From positions 1 to 64,000 of the forward strand of contig DAOUAM010000025.1 of the NCBI GenBank assembly GCA_034433305.1: a stretch of DNA of 64,000 bases, in the 5' to 3' direction. Below the pieces are notes generated by a model, which was not told the DNA's origin, searched no databases, and saw only the letters and a program-made list of their open reading frames with translations. Source of the stretch: DAOUAM01 sp034433305. GTDB lineage: Bacteria; Chloroflexota; Dehalococcoidia; Lucifugimonadales; DAOUAM01. Both the position numbers and the translations under genes were made by a program. Below are positions 1 to 8,283 of the stretch, one piece after another (positions within the stretch are counted from its first letter, which is position 1; each line of letters starts with the position of its first letter).

Positions 1-3000
1 CGTCGGTCTCGCGGATGCGCAGGCTGAGCCGGCGAGGCCCGGCGGAGGGGAGAGGCTCGGCAGCCTCTGCCCTGGCCGCGCCGTTGGCCCTGGGCGGGGC
101 CTGGACAGCCACCGCCGTGGATGATGGCCGCTGCTCATGAGTGGCGCCATTGGCGCCGTTGGCCGCGGCAGCGCGGCTGGCCCGCTCGGCGGCGGTGGGT
201 ATGTACAGCTCTTGCCCCTCGGCGACCTGGCCCTGCCCTGGCAGGTAGTATTCGCTGGCCTTGCTGCAGCTTATGCTCACCTGGTCGTCGCGGACGCGCA
301 CCGTGCCGACTACCATCAACAGCTTGCCATCCTCCCACAGCCCACGCGTCTCCTCCTGCACGTCTTCCCAGACAAAGACCTCGATGGTGCCGTCCAGCAG
401 GCCCAGGGTGGCTATGGTGAAGGGCTTCTGCTCCCGGGTGAGGCGCTGGGTGACAGAGGCGACCTGGCCCACCAGTACCGCCTTCTTGCCCGCCATGTCC
501 GGCTCAAGCTGGCTGCGGAACATAATGGTGTCGGGGTCAACCTCCGAGGCCAGCAGGGCCAGGGGGTTGTTGGACAGGGCGAAACCCAGCAGCTCCACCT
601 CCCAGTCGCGGCGCTCCCTGTCGGTGGTCTGCGCCTCGGGCAAGGTTATGTTGGCCAGCGGCGCGGGCACCGTCTCACCGAAGAGGTCGAACATGGAGGT
701 CTGGTTGGACTGCCGCAGCCTGGCCTCGCTCTGGGCCAGGGACAGGATGCGGTCCACGACGCTGAGTATGGCGCCACGGTCGCCGAACTCGTCGAAGGCG
801 CCGGCCTTGATGAGGCTCTCCAGGGCCTTGCGGTTCAGGCCTGTCATGTCGGCCACGCGGCACATATGCTGGATGGAGGTGAAGGGGCCATGCTTCTTCC
901 TGGCCTCCAGCACCGACCGTATGGCCGCCGCACCTACGTTCTTTATGGCCGCCAGCCCGAAGCGGATGGCCTGCCGGCCGTCCTCCTGGACCTCGATGGA
1001 GAACTCGGCCTCGCTGCGGTTTATGCTGGGCGGCAGCACGGGTATCTTCAGCCGCTGGCACTCAGCCACGGAGGTAACGATCTTCTCCGTGTTGTCCATG
1101 TAGCAGTTGAGCAGGGACACCATGTACTCAGCGGGATAGTTGGCCTTGAGGTAGGCGGTATAGTAGGAGATAAGGCCGTAGCTGACGCTGTGGGCCTTGT
1201 TGAAGGCGTAGCCAGCGAAAGGCTCGATGAGGGCGAAGACTTGCTCGGCCAGCTCCTGGGAGTAGCCCTGCTTGAGGGCGCCCTGGATGAACTTCTCCCG
1301 CTCCCTGGCCATGATCTCGGGTATCTTCTTGCCCATGGCCTTGCGCACGATGTCGGCCTCGCCCAGGGAGTAGCCGGCGAAGGTGCGGACGATGAGGAGC
1401 ACCTGGTCCTGGTAGACAATGACGCCGTAGGTCTCCTCCAGGATTTCTTTCAGCGCCTGGTGGATGTAGTGCGGCTCGGCGCGGCCATGCTTGGCGTCAA
1501 TGAAGGTGCTGATGTGCTCCATAGGCCCCGGGCGGTAGAGGGCGATCATGGCCGCCACGTCGCCCAGGGAGGAGGGCTTTAGCTCCTTGATGTAGCGGGT
1601 CATGCCAGCGCCTTCAAGCTGGAACACGCCCACCGTCTCGCCACGGGACAGCAGCTCGAAGGTCTTTTTGTCGTCCAGGGGGATGTCACGCAGGGACAGC
1701 TTCACATCCCTTGTGCTGGCGATGAGGTCTCTGGCCCTGGCCAGGATGTTAAGGTTGATGAGGCCCAGGAAGTCCATCTTCAGCAGGCCCAGGGCCGCGA
1801 TGGGTTCCATGGCGTACTGGGTCATGGTGGCGCCCTGGTCGTCGGCCTTGACGGGCTTCTGAAGTGGCACCACGTCGTCCAGCGGCTCCTTGGATATGAC
1901 CACGCCGGCGGCATGGGTGCTGGAGTGGCGCGTCACGCCCTCCAGGCTGCGGGCCACGTCCATCAGGCGCTTCACGGTGGCATCGGCCTGGTAAATCTCC
2001 TTCAACTCCGGGTTAAGCTCCAGGGCCTCGTCCAGGGTGATGTGGAGCTTGAAGGGGACAAGCCGCGCTACCCTGTCCACGTCGGCGTAGGGCATGCCCA
2101 GGGCGCGGCCCACGTCGCGGATGGAGGCGCGGGCGCCCAGGGTGCCGAAGGTGATGATCTGGGCCACGTGGTCGCGCCCGTACTTGTTGACCACGTAGCT
2201 GATGACCTCCTCGCGCCGGTCGTCCTGGAAGTCCATGTCAATATCGGGCATCTCCTTGCGCTCCACGTTGAGGAAGCGCTCGAAGACCAGGCGGTACTGG
2301 AGGGGGTTGACGTCGGTGACGCCCAGACAGTAGAGCACCAGGCTGGCGGCGGCGCTGCCACGCACGTTGAAGAAGATGTCCCGCTCCCTGACGAAGTGGG
2401 CGATGTCCCAGACCACCAGGAAGTAGTTGGCGAAGCGGGTCTTCTTGATGACGTCCAGCTCGTAGGCCAGGCGCTTCTCCTCGGCCTCGCCGGCGCCGGG
2501 GATGCGCTGCCGCAGTCCATCCCAGCACAGCTTCGCCAGGTAGTCGTCGGCGGTCATGCCCTCGGGGACTCTGTACTCGGGCAGGCGCAGTCGGGAGAAG
2601 TCCAGCTCCAGGTCGCACATCTCGGCGATGCGCCGGGTGTTGGCGACGGCCTCGGGGATGTCGGCGAAGAGGTCCTGCATCTCCTGGGGACTCTTGAGGT
2701 AGTAGGAGTCCTCGGCCATGCGCAGGCGGTTCTCGTCGTTGATGTTGGTGTTGGTGTGGATGCAGATGAGGATGTCCTGAAGGGGTGCGTCCTCCTTCTT
2801 GACATAGTGGGAGTCGTTGGTGGCGACCAGGGGGATGCCCAGCTCCTGGTGCAACTCCAGCAGGCCCCTGTTGATGGCAGGAAGCTCTGGCACGTCGCCG
2901 TGGCGCATTAGCTCCAGGAAGTAGCCTTCGCCGAAGAGTTCCCTGTACCAGCGAGCGGCGGCGCGGGCCTCGTCCATGCTGCCACGGGTGATGTGGCTGG

Positions 3001-3421
3001 GCACTTCGCCGCTGGGGCAGCCCGACAGGACGATAAGCCCCTCGTGGTACTGCTCCAGGAGCTCTCGGTCAATGCGTGGCCTGTAGTAGAAGCCCTCCAG
3101 GTGGGACCTGGTGACCAGCTTGACCAGGTTGCGGTAGCCCGTGGCGTCCCTGGCCAGGACTGTCATATGGTAAGGGTTCTTGTCGTCGGGCGACTTGCTA
3201 TGGCGGCTGCCCCGCGCCACGTACATCTCGCACCCGATGATGGGCTTGATGCCAGCAGCTTTCGCTGTCCTGTAGAAGTCTATGGCTCCGTACATGGCGC
3301 CGTGGTCGGTCATGGCCAGGCTGTCCATGCCCAGCTCTCTGGCCCGCTCCACCAGCGGCCCTATGCGGCTCAGGCCGTCAAGAAGGCTGTACTCCGTATG
3401 AACGTGGAGATGGGTAAACAA
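1..3421 (-). CDS. dnaE: DNA polymerase III alpha subunit (3' end beyond window)
   Basis: This is the replicative polymerase catalytic subunit. About 1140 codons are visible and the stop lies beyond the left edge. The N-terminus carries the PHP-domain motif HLHVHTEYSLLDG at residues about 4-16. The palm motif PDIDMDF lies at residues 392-398 and supplies catalytic aspartates. The motif ALYRPGPM is encoded near 1525-1549, and an OB-fold-like segment and an Ala-rich linker precede the last visible residues. I sampled the frame at both ends and at the catalytic motifs and found no frameshift. The chosen start is TTG at 3421, because GGAGGGG lies just upstream and no ATG lies between it and the PHP motif. 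A promoter at about 3660 would give a leader of about 230 nt containing a MITE-like repeat. Identity is certain; the exact start is likely. Confidence 0.97.
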   Translation of the reverse strand, partial: MFTHLHVHTEYSLLDGLSRIGPLVERARELGMDSLAMTDHGAMYGAIDFYRTAKAAGIKPIIGCEMYVARGSRHSKSPDDKNPYHMTVLARDATGYRNLVKLVTRSHLEGFYYRPRIDRELLEQYHEGLIVLSGCPSGEVPSHITRGSMDEARAAARWYRELFGEGYFLELMRHGDVPELPAINRGLLELHQELGIPLVATNDSHYVKKEDAPLQDILICIHTNTNINDENRLRMAEDSYYLKSPQEMQDLFADIPEAVANTRRIAEMCDLELDFSRLRLPEYRVPEGMTADDYLAKLCWDGLRQRIPGAGEAEEKRLAYELDVIKKTRFANYFLVVWDIAHFVRERDIFFNVRGSAAASLVLYCLGVTDVNPLQYRLVFERFLNVERKEMPDIDMDFQDDRREEVISYVVNKYGRDHVAQIITFGTLGARASIRDVGRALGMPYADVDRVARLVPFKLHITLDEALELNPELKEIYQADATVKRLMDVARSLEGVTRHSSTHAAGVVISKEPLDDVVPLQKPVKADDQGATMTQYAMEPIAALGLLKMDFLGLINLNILARARDLIASTRDVKLSLRDIPLDDKKTFELLSRGETVGVFQLEGAGMTRYIKELKPSSLGDVAAMIALYRPGPMEHISTFIDAKHGRAEPHYIHQALKEILEETYGVIVYQDQVLLIVRTFAGYSLGEADIVRKAMGKKIPEIMAREREKFIQGALKQGYSQELAEQVFALIEPFAGYAFNKAHSVSYGLISYYTAYLKANYPAEYMVSLLNCYMDNTEKIVTSVAECQRLKIPVLPPSINRSEAEFSIEVQEDGRQAIRFGLAAIKNVGAAAIRSVLEARKKHGPFTSIQHMCRVADMTGLNRKALESLIKAGAFDEFGDRGAILSVVDRILSLAQSEARLRQSNQTSMFDLFGETVPAPLANITLPEAQTTDRERRDWEVELLGFALSNNPLALLASEVDPDTIMFRSQLEPDMAGKKAVLVGQVASVTQRLTREQKPFTIATLGLLDGTIEVFVWEDVQEETRGLWEDGKLLMVVGTVRVRDDQVSISCSKASEYYLPGQGQVAEGQELYIPTAAERASRAAAANGANGATHEQRPSSTAVAVQAPPRANGAARAEAAEPLPSAGPRRLSLRIRETD

Positions 3422-3486
3422 GGCCCCTCCGGCTGAGAGATGGTGTGAGTCTCCACCCGTCCCGCAACCACCCGAGAAGGCATCGC

Positions 3487-3570
3487 CTTACCACACGACG
3501 GCTTTTCTAAAGATGGAGCGGACAGCGGTACAGGCGCCTCCGCTTCCTTCTGAAGCGTTGTGCAGTAAGG
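3487..3570. repeat. MITE-like dispersed repeat, copy 1 (84 bp)
   Basis: The left end reads CCTTACCACACGACGGC. The reverse complement of the right end reads CCTTACTGCACAACGC, so the element has imperfect terminal inverted repeats of about 16 bp. The interior shares the block GGAGCGGACAGCGG and a CCTTCTGAAG segment with a second copy of 85 bp at 6747-6831 in the same orientation. There is no coding capacity. A miniature inverted-repeat element is the simplest reading, although the transposase family is unknown. Confidence 0.6.
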
Positions 3571-3656
3571 AAGGACCACACGCCACTACCAGGCCGACAA
3601 CGGCTGCCGCGCGGGGCGGCGCCCGTCGGCCACGCTGGTAGCGTCCACCAAGGCGT

Positions 3657-3684
3657 ATTATAGCACCGCCGGCAGGGGGCGTAA
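3657..3684 (-). promoter_or_regulatory. Probable dnaE promoter with extended -10
   Basis: On the minus strand a perfect TATAAT (3662-3657) is preceded by TGC, giving an extended -10. A weak -35 (TTACGC, 3684-3679) lies 16 bp upstream. It points at dnaE, about 236 bases ahead of its TTG start, implying a long leader. Confidence 0.6.
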
Positions 3685-3732
3685 TCAAGGGCATCCGAGG
3701 GCTACATAACCGGCTTCTTGCCGAAAGAAAAC

Positions 3733-3762
3733 GGGGCAAGGCGCACTGGTGCGCCTTGCCCC
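3733..3762 (-). terminator. Rho-independent terminator of ftsZ
   Basis: The arms GGGGCAAGGCGCA and TGCGCCTTGCCCC form a perfect 13-bp stem with a 4-nt loop. On the minus strand it is followed by GTTTTCTTTC, a U-rich tract. It lies about 60 bp beyond the ftsZ stop codon. Confidence 0.85.
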
Positions 3763-3820
3763 TGGCACTGCCGGTCCGGGAGAGCGCCAGCCGCCGTGTG
3801 GATGGCGGCCAGGGCCTTGA

Positions 3821-4924
3821 CTACCTGCCCTTGAGGGAGGAGTAGGACTCGTTCTTCGACTGGGGCTTGGAGGCTGGGAAGATGCCCTTCATCCTGTCGG
3901 TGACGGCCTTGACCCAGCTATCCTCCTTCAGCCCGGTGGCGATGAGGGTGAGCTTGACCTCGTCCTCCAGGCTGTGGTCAATGGACATGCCGAAGAAGAT
4001 GGTGGCGTTCTTCTCCACAGACTTGCTGATAAGCTCCCCAGCGGCGTTGACACCGCCCAGGGTAAGGCTGTTGCCGCCCTTCACGCAGAAGAGGACGCCC
4101 TGAGCACCGCTGATGGACATGTTCAGCAAGGGGTTGGAGATGGCCTGCTTGGCGGCCTCCATGGGGCCGTTCCTGCCGCTGGCGCTGCCGATGGCCATGA
4201 GGGCGCCCCCTGGGTGCCGCATGATGGTCCGCACATCGGCGAAGTCCACGTTCACCTCGCCGGGGACGTTGATCAGCTCGGACACACTCAGGATGCCCTG
4301 GGTGACCACCTCATCGGCGGTCCGGAAGGCCTGGATCATCTCGGCGTCGTGGCTCACGTACTGCAGCAGGCGGTCGTTGTGGATGACGATGAGGTTGTCA
4401 ACGTAGGGCCGGAGCCGGGCCACACCAGCAATGGCATCGTTGATGCGACGCCTGCCCTCGAAGCTGAAAGGAGTAGTGACTACGGCGATGACCAGGGCAC
4501 CCATCTCCTTGGCCAGATGGGCCACGTAGGGGGCCGCGCCGGTGCCGGTGCCGCCACCCATGCCAGCGGTGATGAAGACCAGTTCGGCGTTCTTCAGGGC
4601 GTTGCGCAGGTCGTTGGCCGACTCCTCGGCCGCCTGCTCGCCGACCCGCGCGTCGCCGCCAGCGCCCCAGCCACGAGTGGTCTTGGGGCCAATCTGGACG
4701 ATCTCAGCGCCCTGGGCCACGGACTCCAGCGCCTTGATGTCGGTGTTGACCACCACGTACCTGACGCCGGGGACGTTGTGGGAGAGCATCCTGCGGACGC
4801 AGTTGCAGCCGCCTCCCCCAACGCCAATGACCTTGATTCTGGCCGGTGCGCGCTCCCAGGCGAGATTCGCCTGGGCCCTGGCCTGGGCCTCATCTGAGAT
4901 TATGGACCCGTTCAGTTCTACCAT
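3821..4924 (-). CDS. ftsZ: Cell division protein FtsZ
   Basis: This tubulin-like GTPase forms the cytokinetic Z ring. The product is 367 aa. The nucleotide-binding start GVGGGGCN is at residues 34-41 and the tubulin signature GGGTGTG at 123-129. The T7 loop NVDFAD at 225-230 has both catalytic aspartates. The ATG at 4924 is chosen over an upstream in-frame start because AAAGGAG lies 7 bases before it. The protein ends soon after the globular domain with SYSSLKGR. It lacks the long linker and the conserved DIPxFLR-like tail that usually binds FtsA or ZipA, so its membrane tether may differ. The gene stands alone with its own promoter and terminator rather than in a dcw cluster. Confidence 0.97.
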   Translation of the reverse strand: MVELNGSIISDEAQARAQANLAWERAPARIKVIGVGGGGCNCVRRMLSHNVPGVRYVVVNTDIKALESVAQGAEIVQIGPKTTRGWGAGGDARVGEQAAEESANDLRNALKNAELVFITAGMGGGTGTGAAPYVAHLAKEMGALVIAVVTTPFSFEGRRRINDAIAGVARLRPYVDNLIVIHNDRLLQYVSHDAEMIQAFRTADEVVTQGILSVSELINVPGEVNVDFADVRTIMRHPGGALMAIGSASGRNGPMEAAKQAISNPLLNMSISGAQGVLFCVKGGNSLTLGGVNAAGELISKSVEKNATIFFGMSIDHSLEDEVKLTLIATGLKEDSWVKAVTDRMKGIFPASKPQSKNESYSSLKGR

Positions 4925-5453
4925 GTAACTACTCCTTTCGTCGAGTGCTGTTGAGCTACCGGGGCAATGCACCGGCCACCGCTTCCTTCTTTTTCCTTCT
5001 TTGCATGATAGGGTGCTTACCTTAATGGGCACATCTACTGAAACTCACAGTATATATAGGACTTTAGTACCAGTTTTAAAACTTGTATTCTTGGGTAGCC
5101 ACGAGTGCTGTCCAGGCTTGCCGTATGTCTCGGAGAGCCGAGTTTTCGGAAGGCCAGAAGGGGAACACTTTCCACGCCAGTACGGGGATGGCTGAAGGCC
5201 ACATTGCCCAAAAGGCCCATGGAAGTGTGTGGAAAAGGTGTGCCTTGTGTACTTTCGGGGCAGACCTCAGCCTCCGTTCAGCCGCGTGATGCACATGAAC
5301 AGCCCGGGAATGTAGGGCATGGACTCATAACACACGGGGAAGCCCTGACCTGTACAGGCGTCTCACCGTCAGCACATTCCAGACCCCAGGTTGACATGCC
5401 TGTCTTCCGGGGTTTAGAGTCTCTCCCAAACTCCCCTTTGCCGGAGGCCAGGC
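4925..5453. other. Divergent intergenic region upstream of ftsZ
   Basis: This 529-bp gap lies between divergent ftsZ and the amidohydrolase gene. The part near ftsZ is AT-rich against a GC-rich background and holds the proposed ftsZ promoter. It also holds a 12-bp palindrome, AGTTTTAAAACT, at 5072-5083 that overlaps the -35 and could be an operator. I see no gene or RNA I can support in 5100-5453. Confidence 0.5.
5051..5079 (-). promoter_or_regulatory. Candidate ftsZ promoter
   Basis: On the minus strand a TTAAAA (-35, 5079-5074) and TATATA (-10, 5056-5051) are separated by 17 bp in an AT-rich patch. A start near 5044 would leave a leader of about 120 nt before ftsZ. The -35 overlaps a 12-bp palindrome. 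The hexamers are imperfect, so this is moderate evidence. Confidence 0.45.
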
Positions 5454-6701
5454 ATGAAGGTCATCACTGGCGGCCTGCTCATTGACGGCACGGGGCAAGA
5501 CCCTGTGCCCAACGCCCGCATAGCCATCAGCGACGAGGGGCGCATCACTCACGTGGGGCCGGCCGGTGCAGTCCCCGTGCCGCGCGGCGCCGAGGTCATG
5601 GACGTGTCCGGCAGGGCCGTCATGCCCGGCCTGATAGACTGCCACGTCCATCTCTTCACCCGGCCCGCCACCATGCAGGAGCGGGCGCTGACGCCCCTGA
5701 GCCTCCAGGTCATCGAGGCCACGCACCACGCCAGGGCTACGCTGGACGCCGGCATCACCACCGTGCGCGATGCTGGCGGCACGCCGGTGGGCTTCAAGCA
5801 GGCGGCCCAGCGGGGCCTTGTCCCCTCGCCGAGGCTGCGCATCTCGGTGGTGGCCCTGTCCCAGACCGGCGGCCACGGCGACTCCACCATGCCCAGCGGC
5901 GTCCGGCTGGGCCTGCTGCCCGGCGGCGTGGCCCCCGAGTGGCCCGAGAACCTCTGCGATGGCACCGAGGAGGTCCGCAAGGCGGTGCGCCGGGTGCTGC
6001 GGGCCGGCGCCGACTTCATCAAGCTCATGTCCACCGGCGGCGTCATGTCGCCCAGCGACGAGCCTGGCTCCACCCAGTTCACCCGCGAGGAGATCGCCGT
6101 CATGGTCTACGAGGCCAGAGCACAGGGCAAGACCTGCATGGCCCACGCCCAGGCCCTGGAAGGCATACGCAACGCCGTCGTCTGCGGCGTCGAGTCCATC
6201 GAGCACGGGATCTACCTGGACGAGAGCGTCATGGAAGAGATGAAGCGGCGCGGCACCTTCCTGGTGCCCACGCTGGTGGCGCCCCTGTGGGTGAAGCGCC
6301 GGGCCGAGGAGAAGCCGGACAGCGTCCTGCCCCAGGCCCTGCGCAAGACCCTGGAGGTCATGGAGGCCCACCGCGCCAGCTTCCGCATGGCCGTGGAGAT
6401 GGGCGTGCGCGTCGCCATGGGCACCGACACCGGCGTCGGCCCCCACGGCAGCAACCTGGAGGAGCTGCGCCTCATGGTGGAGAACGGCATGACGCCCATG
6501 CAGGCCATCGTCGCGGCCACCAGCACGGCCTCCCAGTGCGTCCACATGAGCAAGGACATCGGCACCCTGGAGCCGGGCAAGCTGGCCGACCTGCTGGTGG
6601 TGGACGGCAACCCGCTGGAGGACATCTCCATCCTGGAGGACAAAGCCAGACTGCTGCTCATCATGCAGGGCGGCAAGGCGCACAAGGACGCTATAAGCTA
6701 G
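5454..6701 (+). CDS. Amidohydrolase family protein (imidazolonepropionase/prolidase-like)
   Basis: This is a metal-dependent hydrolase of the amidohydrolase superfamily, 415 aa. The N-terminal beta-sandwich strands lead to the metal motif DCHVH (H64, H66). FIKLMSTGG follows with K190, the probable carboxylated lysine. H231 (MAHAQ), H251 (SIEHG) and D325 (GTDTG) complete a binuclear metal site. This residue order matches the Sgx9260/Xaa-Arg dipeptidase and imidazolonepropionase-like subgroup that cleaves acylated amino acids or dipeptides; the actual substrate cannot be read. GGAGG lies 7 bases before the ATG. The gene is monocistronic and no signal peptide is visible, so the enzyme is cytoplasmic. 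Confidence 0.88.
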   Translation: MKVITGGLLIDGTGQDPVPNARIAISDEGRITHVGPAGAVPVPRGAEVMDVSGRAVMPGLIDCHVHLFTRPATMQERALTPLSLQVIEATHHARATLDAGITTVRDAGGTPVGFKQAAQRGLVPSPRLRISVVALSQTGGHGDSTMPSGVRLGLLPGGVAPEWPENLCDGTEEVRKAVRRVLRAGADFIKLMSTGGVMSPSDEPGSTQFTREEIAVMVYEARAQGKTCMAHAQALEGIRNAVVCGVESIEHGIYLDESVMEEMKRRGTFLVPTLVAPLWVKRRAEEKPDSVLPQALRKTLEVMEAHRASFRMAVEMGVRVAMGTDTGVGPHGSNLEELRLMVENGMTPMQAIVAATSTASQCVHMSKDIGTLEPGKLADLLVVDGNPLEDISILEDKARLLLIMQGGKAHKDAIS

Positions 6702-6746
6702 GTTGGTCAGCGGTCAGCTATCAGCCGTCAGCGCCCGCCTGGCCCC

Positions 6747-6831
6747 ACTTGCCCCACGATAGTTTTTGAAAGTGGAGCGGACAGCGGCGCTGCCCCGACG
6801 CCTCCTTCTGAAGAAGCGTTGTGTGGTAAGG
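6747..6831. repeat. MITE-like dispersed repeat, copy 2 (85 bp)
   Basis: This is a second copy of the element at 3487-3570, in the same orientation. It shares GGAGCGGACAGCGG, CCTTCTGAAG and the right end GCGTTGTGTGGTAAGG. Its left end (CTTGCCCCACGATAG) has drifted further from the inverted repeat. It lies in the gap upstream of the radical SAM gene, next to short GTCAGC-rich direct repeats at 6705-6733. Confidence 0.55.
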
Positions 6832-6875
6832 CTGCTGAAGGCTGAACGCTGACTGCTACCACAAGGAGGGCCAGG

Positions 6876-8279
6876 ATGGCTGACAGGGCGAAGCGCAACG
6901 CCGACTATATCTTCTACGAGTTGACCCGCAGCGTCTGCCCCCGGTGCCTGGCGCCCGTGGACGCCCAGGTGCTCATCCGCGATGGCCGCGTCGTCATGCG
7001 CAAGCGCTGCCCCAGCCACGGCTGGACCGAGGCGCTGCTAAGCTCCGACGCCGAGATGTACCTGGCCTCCCTGCGCTACAACAAGCCGGGCACCATCCCC
7101 CTGGGCTTCAGCACCGAGGTCAGGGACGGCTGCCCCCTGGACTGCGGCCTGTGCCCCGAGCACAAGCAGCACACCTGCCTGGCCCTCATCGAGGTCAACA
7201 GCCACTGCAACCTGGACTGCCCCATCTGCTTCGCCGACGCCCGGCCGGGCTTCAGCCTCACACTAGCCCAGGTGGAGCGCATGCTGGACAGGTTCGTGGC
7301 CCTGGAGGGCGAGCCGGAGGTGGTGCAGTTCAGCGGCGGCGAGCCGACCATCCACCCGGACATCCTGTCCATGCTGCGCCTGGCGAAGCAGAAGGGCATC
7401 AGGGTGGTGATGCTCAACACCAATGGCATCCGCATCGCCCGCGACGACCGCTTCCTGGCGGCGCTGGCCGACATCCGCCCCACCATCTACCTTCAGTTCG
7501 ATGGCTTCTCGGCACAGACGCACCAGGCCATGCGCGGCAAGGACCTGCTGGACGCCAAGCTGCGGGCGCTGGAGCGACTGGCACAGGCAAAGCTGGATGT
7601 GGTGCTGGTGCCGGCCATTGAGAAGGGCGTGAACCACCACGAGATAGGCGACATCGTCAGGTTCGGCATCCAGCACCCGGCGGTGCGCGGCATCGCCTTT
7701 CAGCCGGTGACCCACGCGGGCCGCTACACGGCCTTCGACCCTCTGGACCGCGAGACGGTGGCCGATGTCATCCACGGCATCGCCCAGCAGACCGACGGCA
7801 TGTTCCTGGAGAGCGACTTCGTGCCCGTGCCCTGCTGCCATCCCACCTGCCGCTCGGCCACCTATGCCTACGTGGAGAAGGGCAAGGTCACGCCCCTGCC
7901 CAGGGTCGTGGACGTGGACAGGTACCTGGACTACATCACCAACCGCACGCTGCCGGACATCCGGCCAGAGGTGCTGGAGGCGCTGGAGGGCCTGTGGTCG
8001 GCCTCCTCGGTGCCCGGGACCGACGCAGCGGCCAGGCGCTTCCACTGTGCCGCCTGCGACCTGTCCTTCCCCAACGAGACGGCCTACCTGAAGCAGCACG
8101 TGTTCATGATCGTGGTCCAGGGCTTCGCCGACCCCTGGACGCTGGACCTGAAGGCGCTGATGAAGTGCTGCGTCGGCGAGCTTGTGCCCGATGGCCGCAT
8201 CATCCCCTTCTGCGCCTACAACAGCGTCGGCTACCGCGAGAGGGTGCGCGCCGCGCTGGCGGCGGGCAAGCTGGGGTAG
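6876..8279 (+). CDS. Tes-like radical SAM protein (MJ0619 family)
   Basis: This radical SAM enzyme has 467 aa. An N-terminal CPRC (C21, C24) with C45 resembles a rubredoxin-like zinc site. A second cysteine set follows (C86, C90, C93, C101). The radical SAM motif CNLDCPIC (C111, C115, C118) and the SAM-binding FSGGEP come next. The C-terminal half carries CCHPTC, CAAC and a late CC pair for extra clusters. This arrangement matches the archaeal tetraether synthase family (Tes, MJ0619), which joins lipid tails by C-C coupling; bacterial relatives are known but few are tested. AGGAGG precedes the ATG. The stop lies 4 bases before lgt, so the two genes are probably co-transcribed. The family assignment is strong; the lipid-crosslinking role is inference. 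Confidence 0.8.
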   Translation: MADRAKRNADYIFYELTRSVCPRCLAPVDAQVLIRDGRVVMRKRCPSHGWTEALLSSDAEMYLASLRYNKPGTIPLGFSTEVRDGCPLDCGLCPEHKQHTCLALIEVNSHCNLDCPICFADARPGFSLTLAQVERMLDRFVALEGEPEVVQFSGGEPTIHPDILSMLRLAKQKGIRVVMLNTNGIRIARDDRFLAALADIRPTIYLQFDGFSAQTHQAMRGKDLLDAKLRALERLAQAKLDVVLVPAIEKGVNHHEIGDIVRFGIQHPAVRGIAFQPVTHAGRYTAFDPLDRETVADVIHGIAQQTDGMFLESDFVPVPCCHPTCRSATYAYVEKGKVTPLPRVVDVDRYLDYITNRTLPDIRPEVLEALEGLWSASSVPGTDAAARRFHCAACDLSFPNETAYLKQHVFMIVVQGFADPWTLDLKALMKCCVGELVPDGRIIPFCAYNSVGYRERVRAALAAGKLG

Positions 8280-8283
8280 CCCC

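Larger units (their letters stand above)
3422..3732. other. Intergenic region between ftsZ terminator and dnaE
   Basis: This stretch of about 310 bp holds no convincing gene. It contains the proposed dnaE promoter near 3657-3684 and an 84-bp element with inverted ends at 3487-3570. The rest of the sequence is unremarkable. Confidence 0.6.

Noticed and set aside
137..1582. Long plus-strand open frame opposite dnaE (481 codons)
   Set aside because: The minus strand encodes unmistakable DnaE motifs over the same bases. The plus translation is low-complexity and typical of antisense frames in GC-rich DNA.
1913..2911. Plus-strand open frame of 332 codons
   Set aside because: It lies opposite the dnaE palm domain and has a Val/Gly/Leu-rich composition with no ribosome site.
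5325..6683. Minus-strand open frame of 452 codons
   Set aside because: It is antisense to the amidohydrolase, whose metal-binding motifs are intact; its translation is His/Gly/Leu-rich without known motifs.
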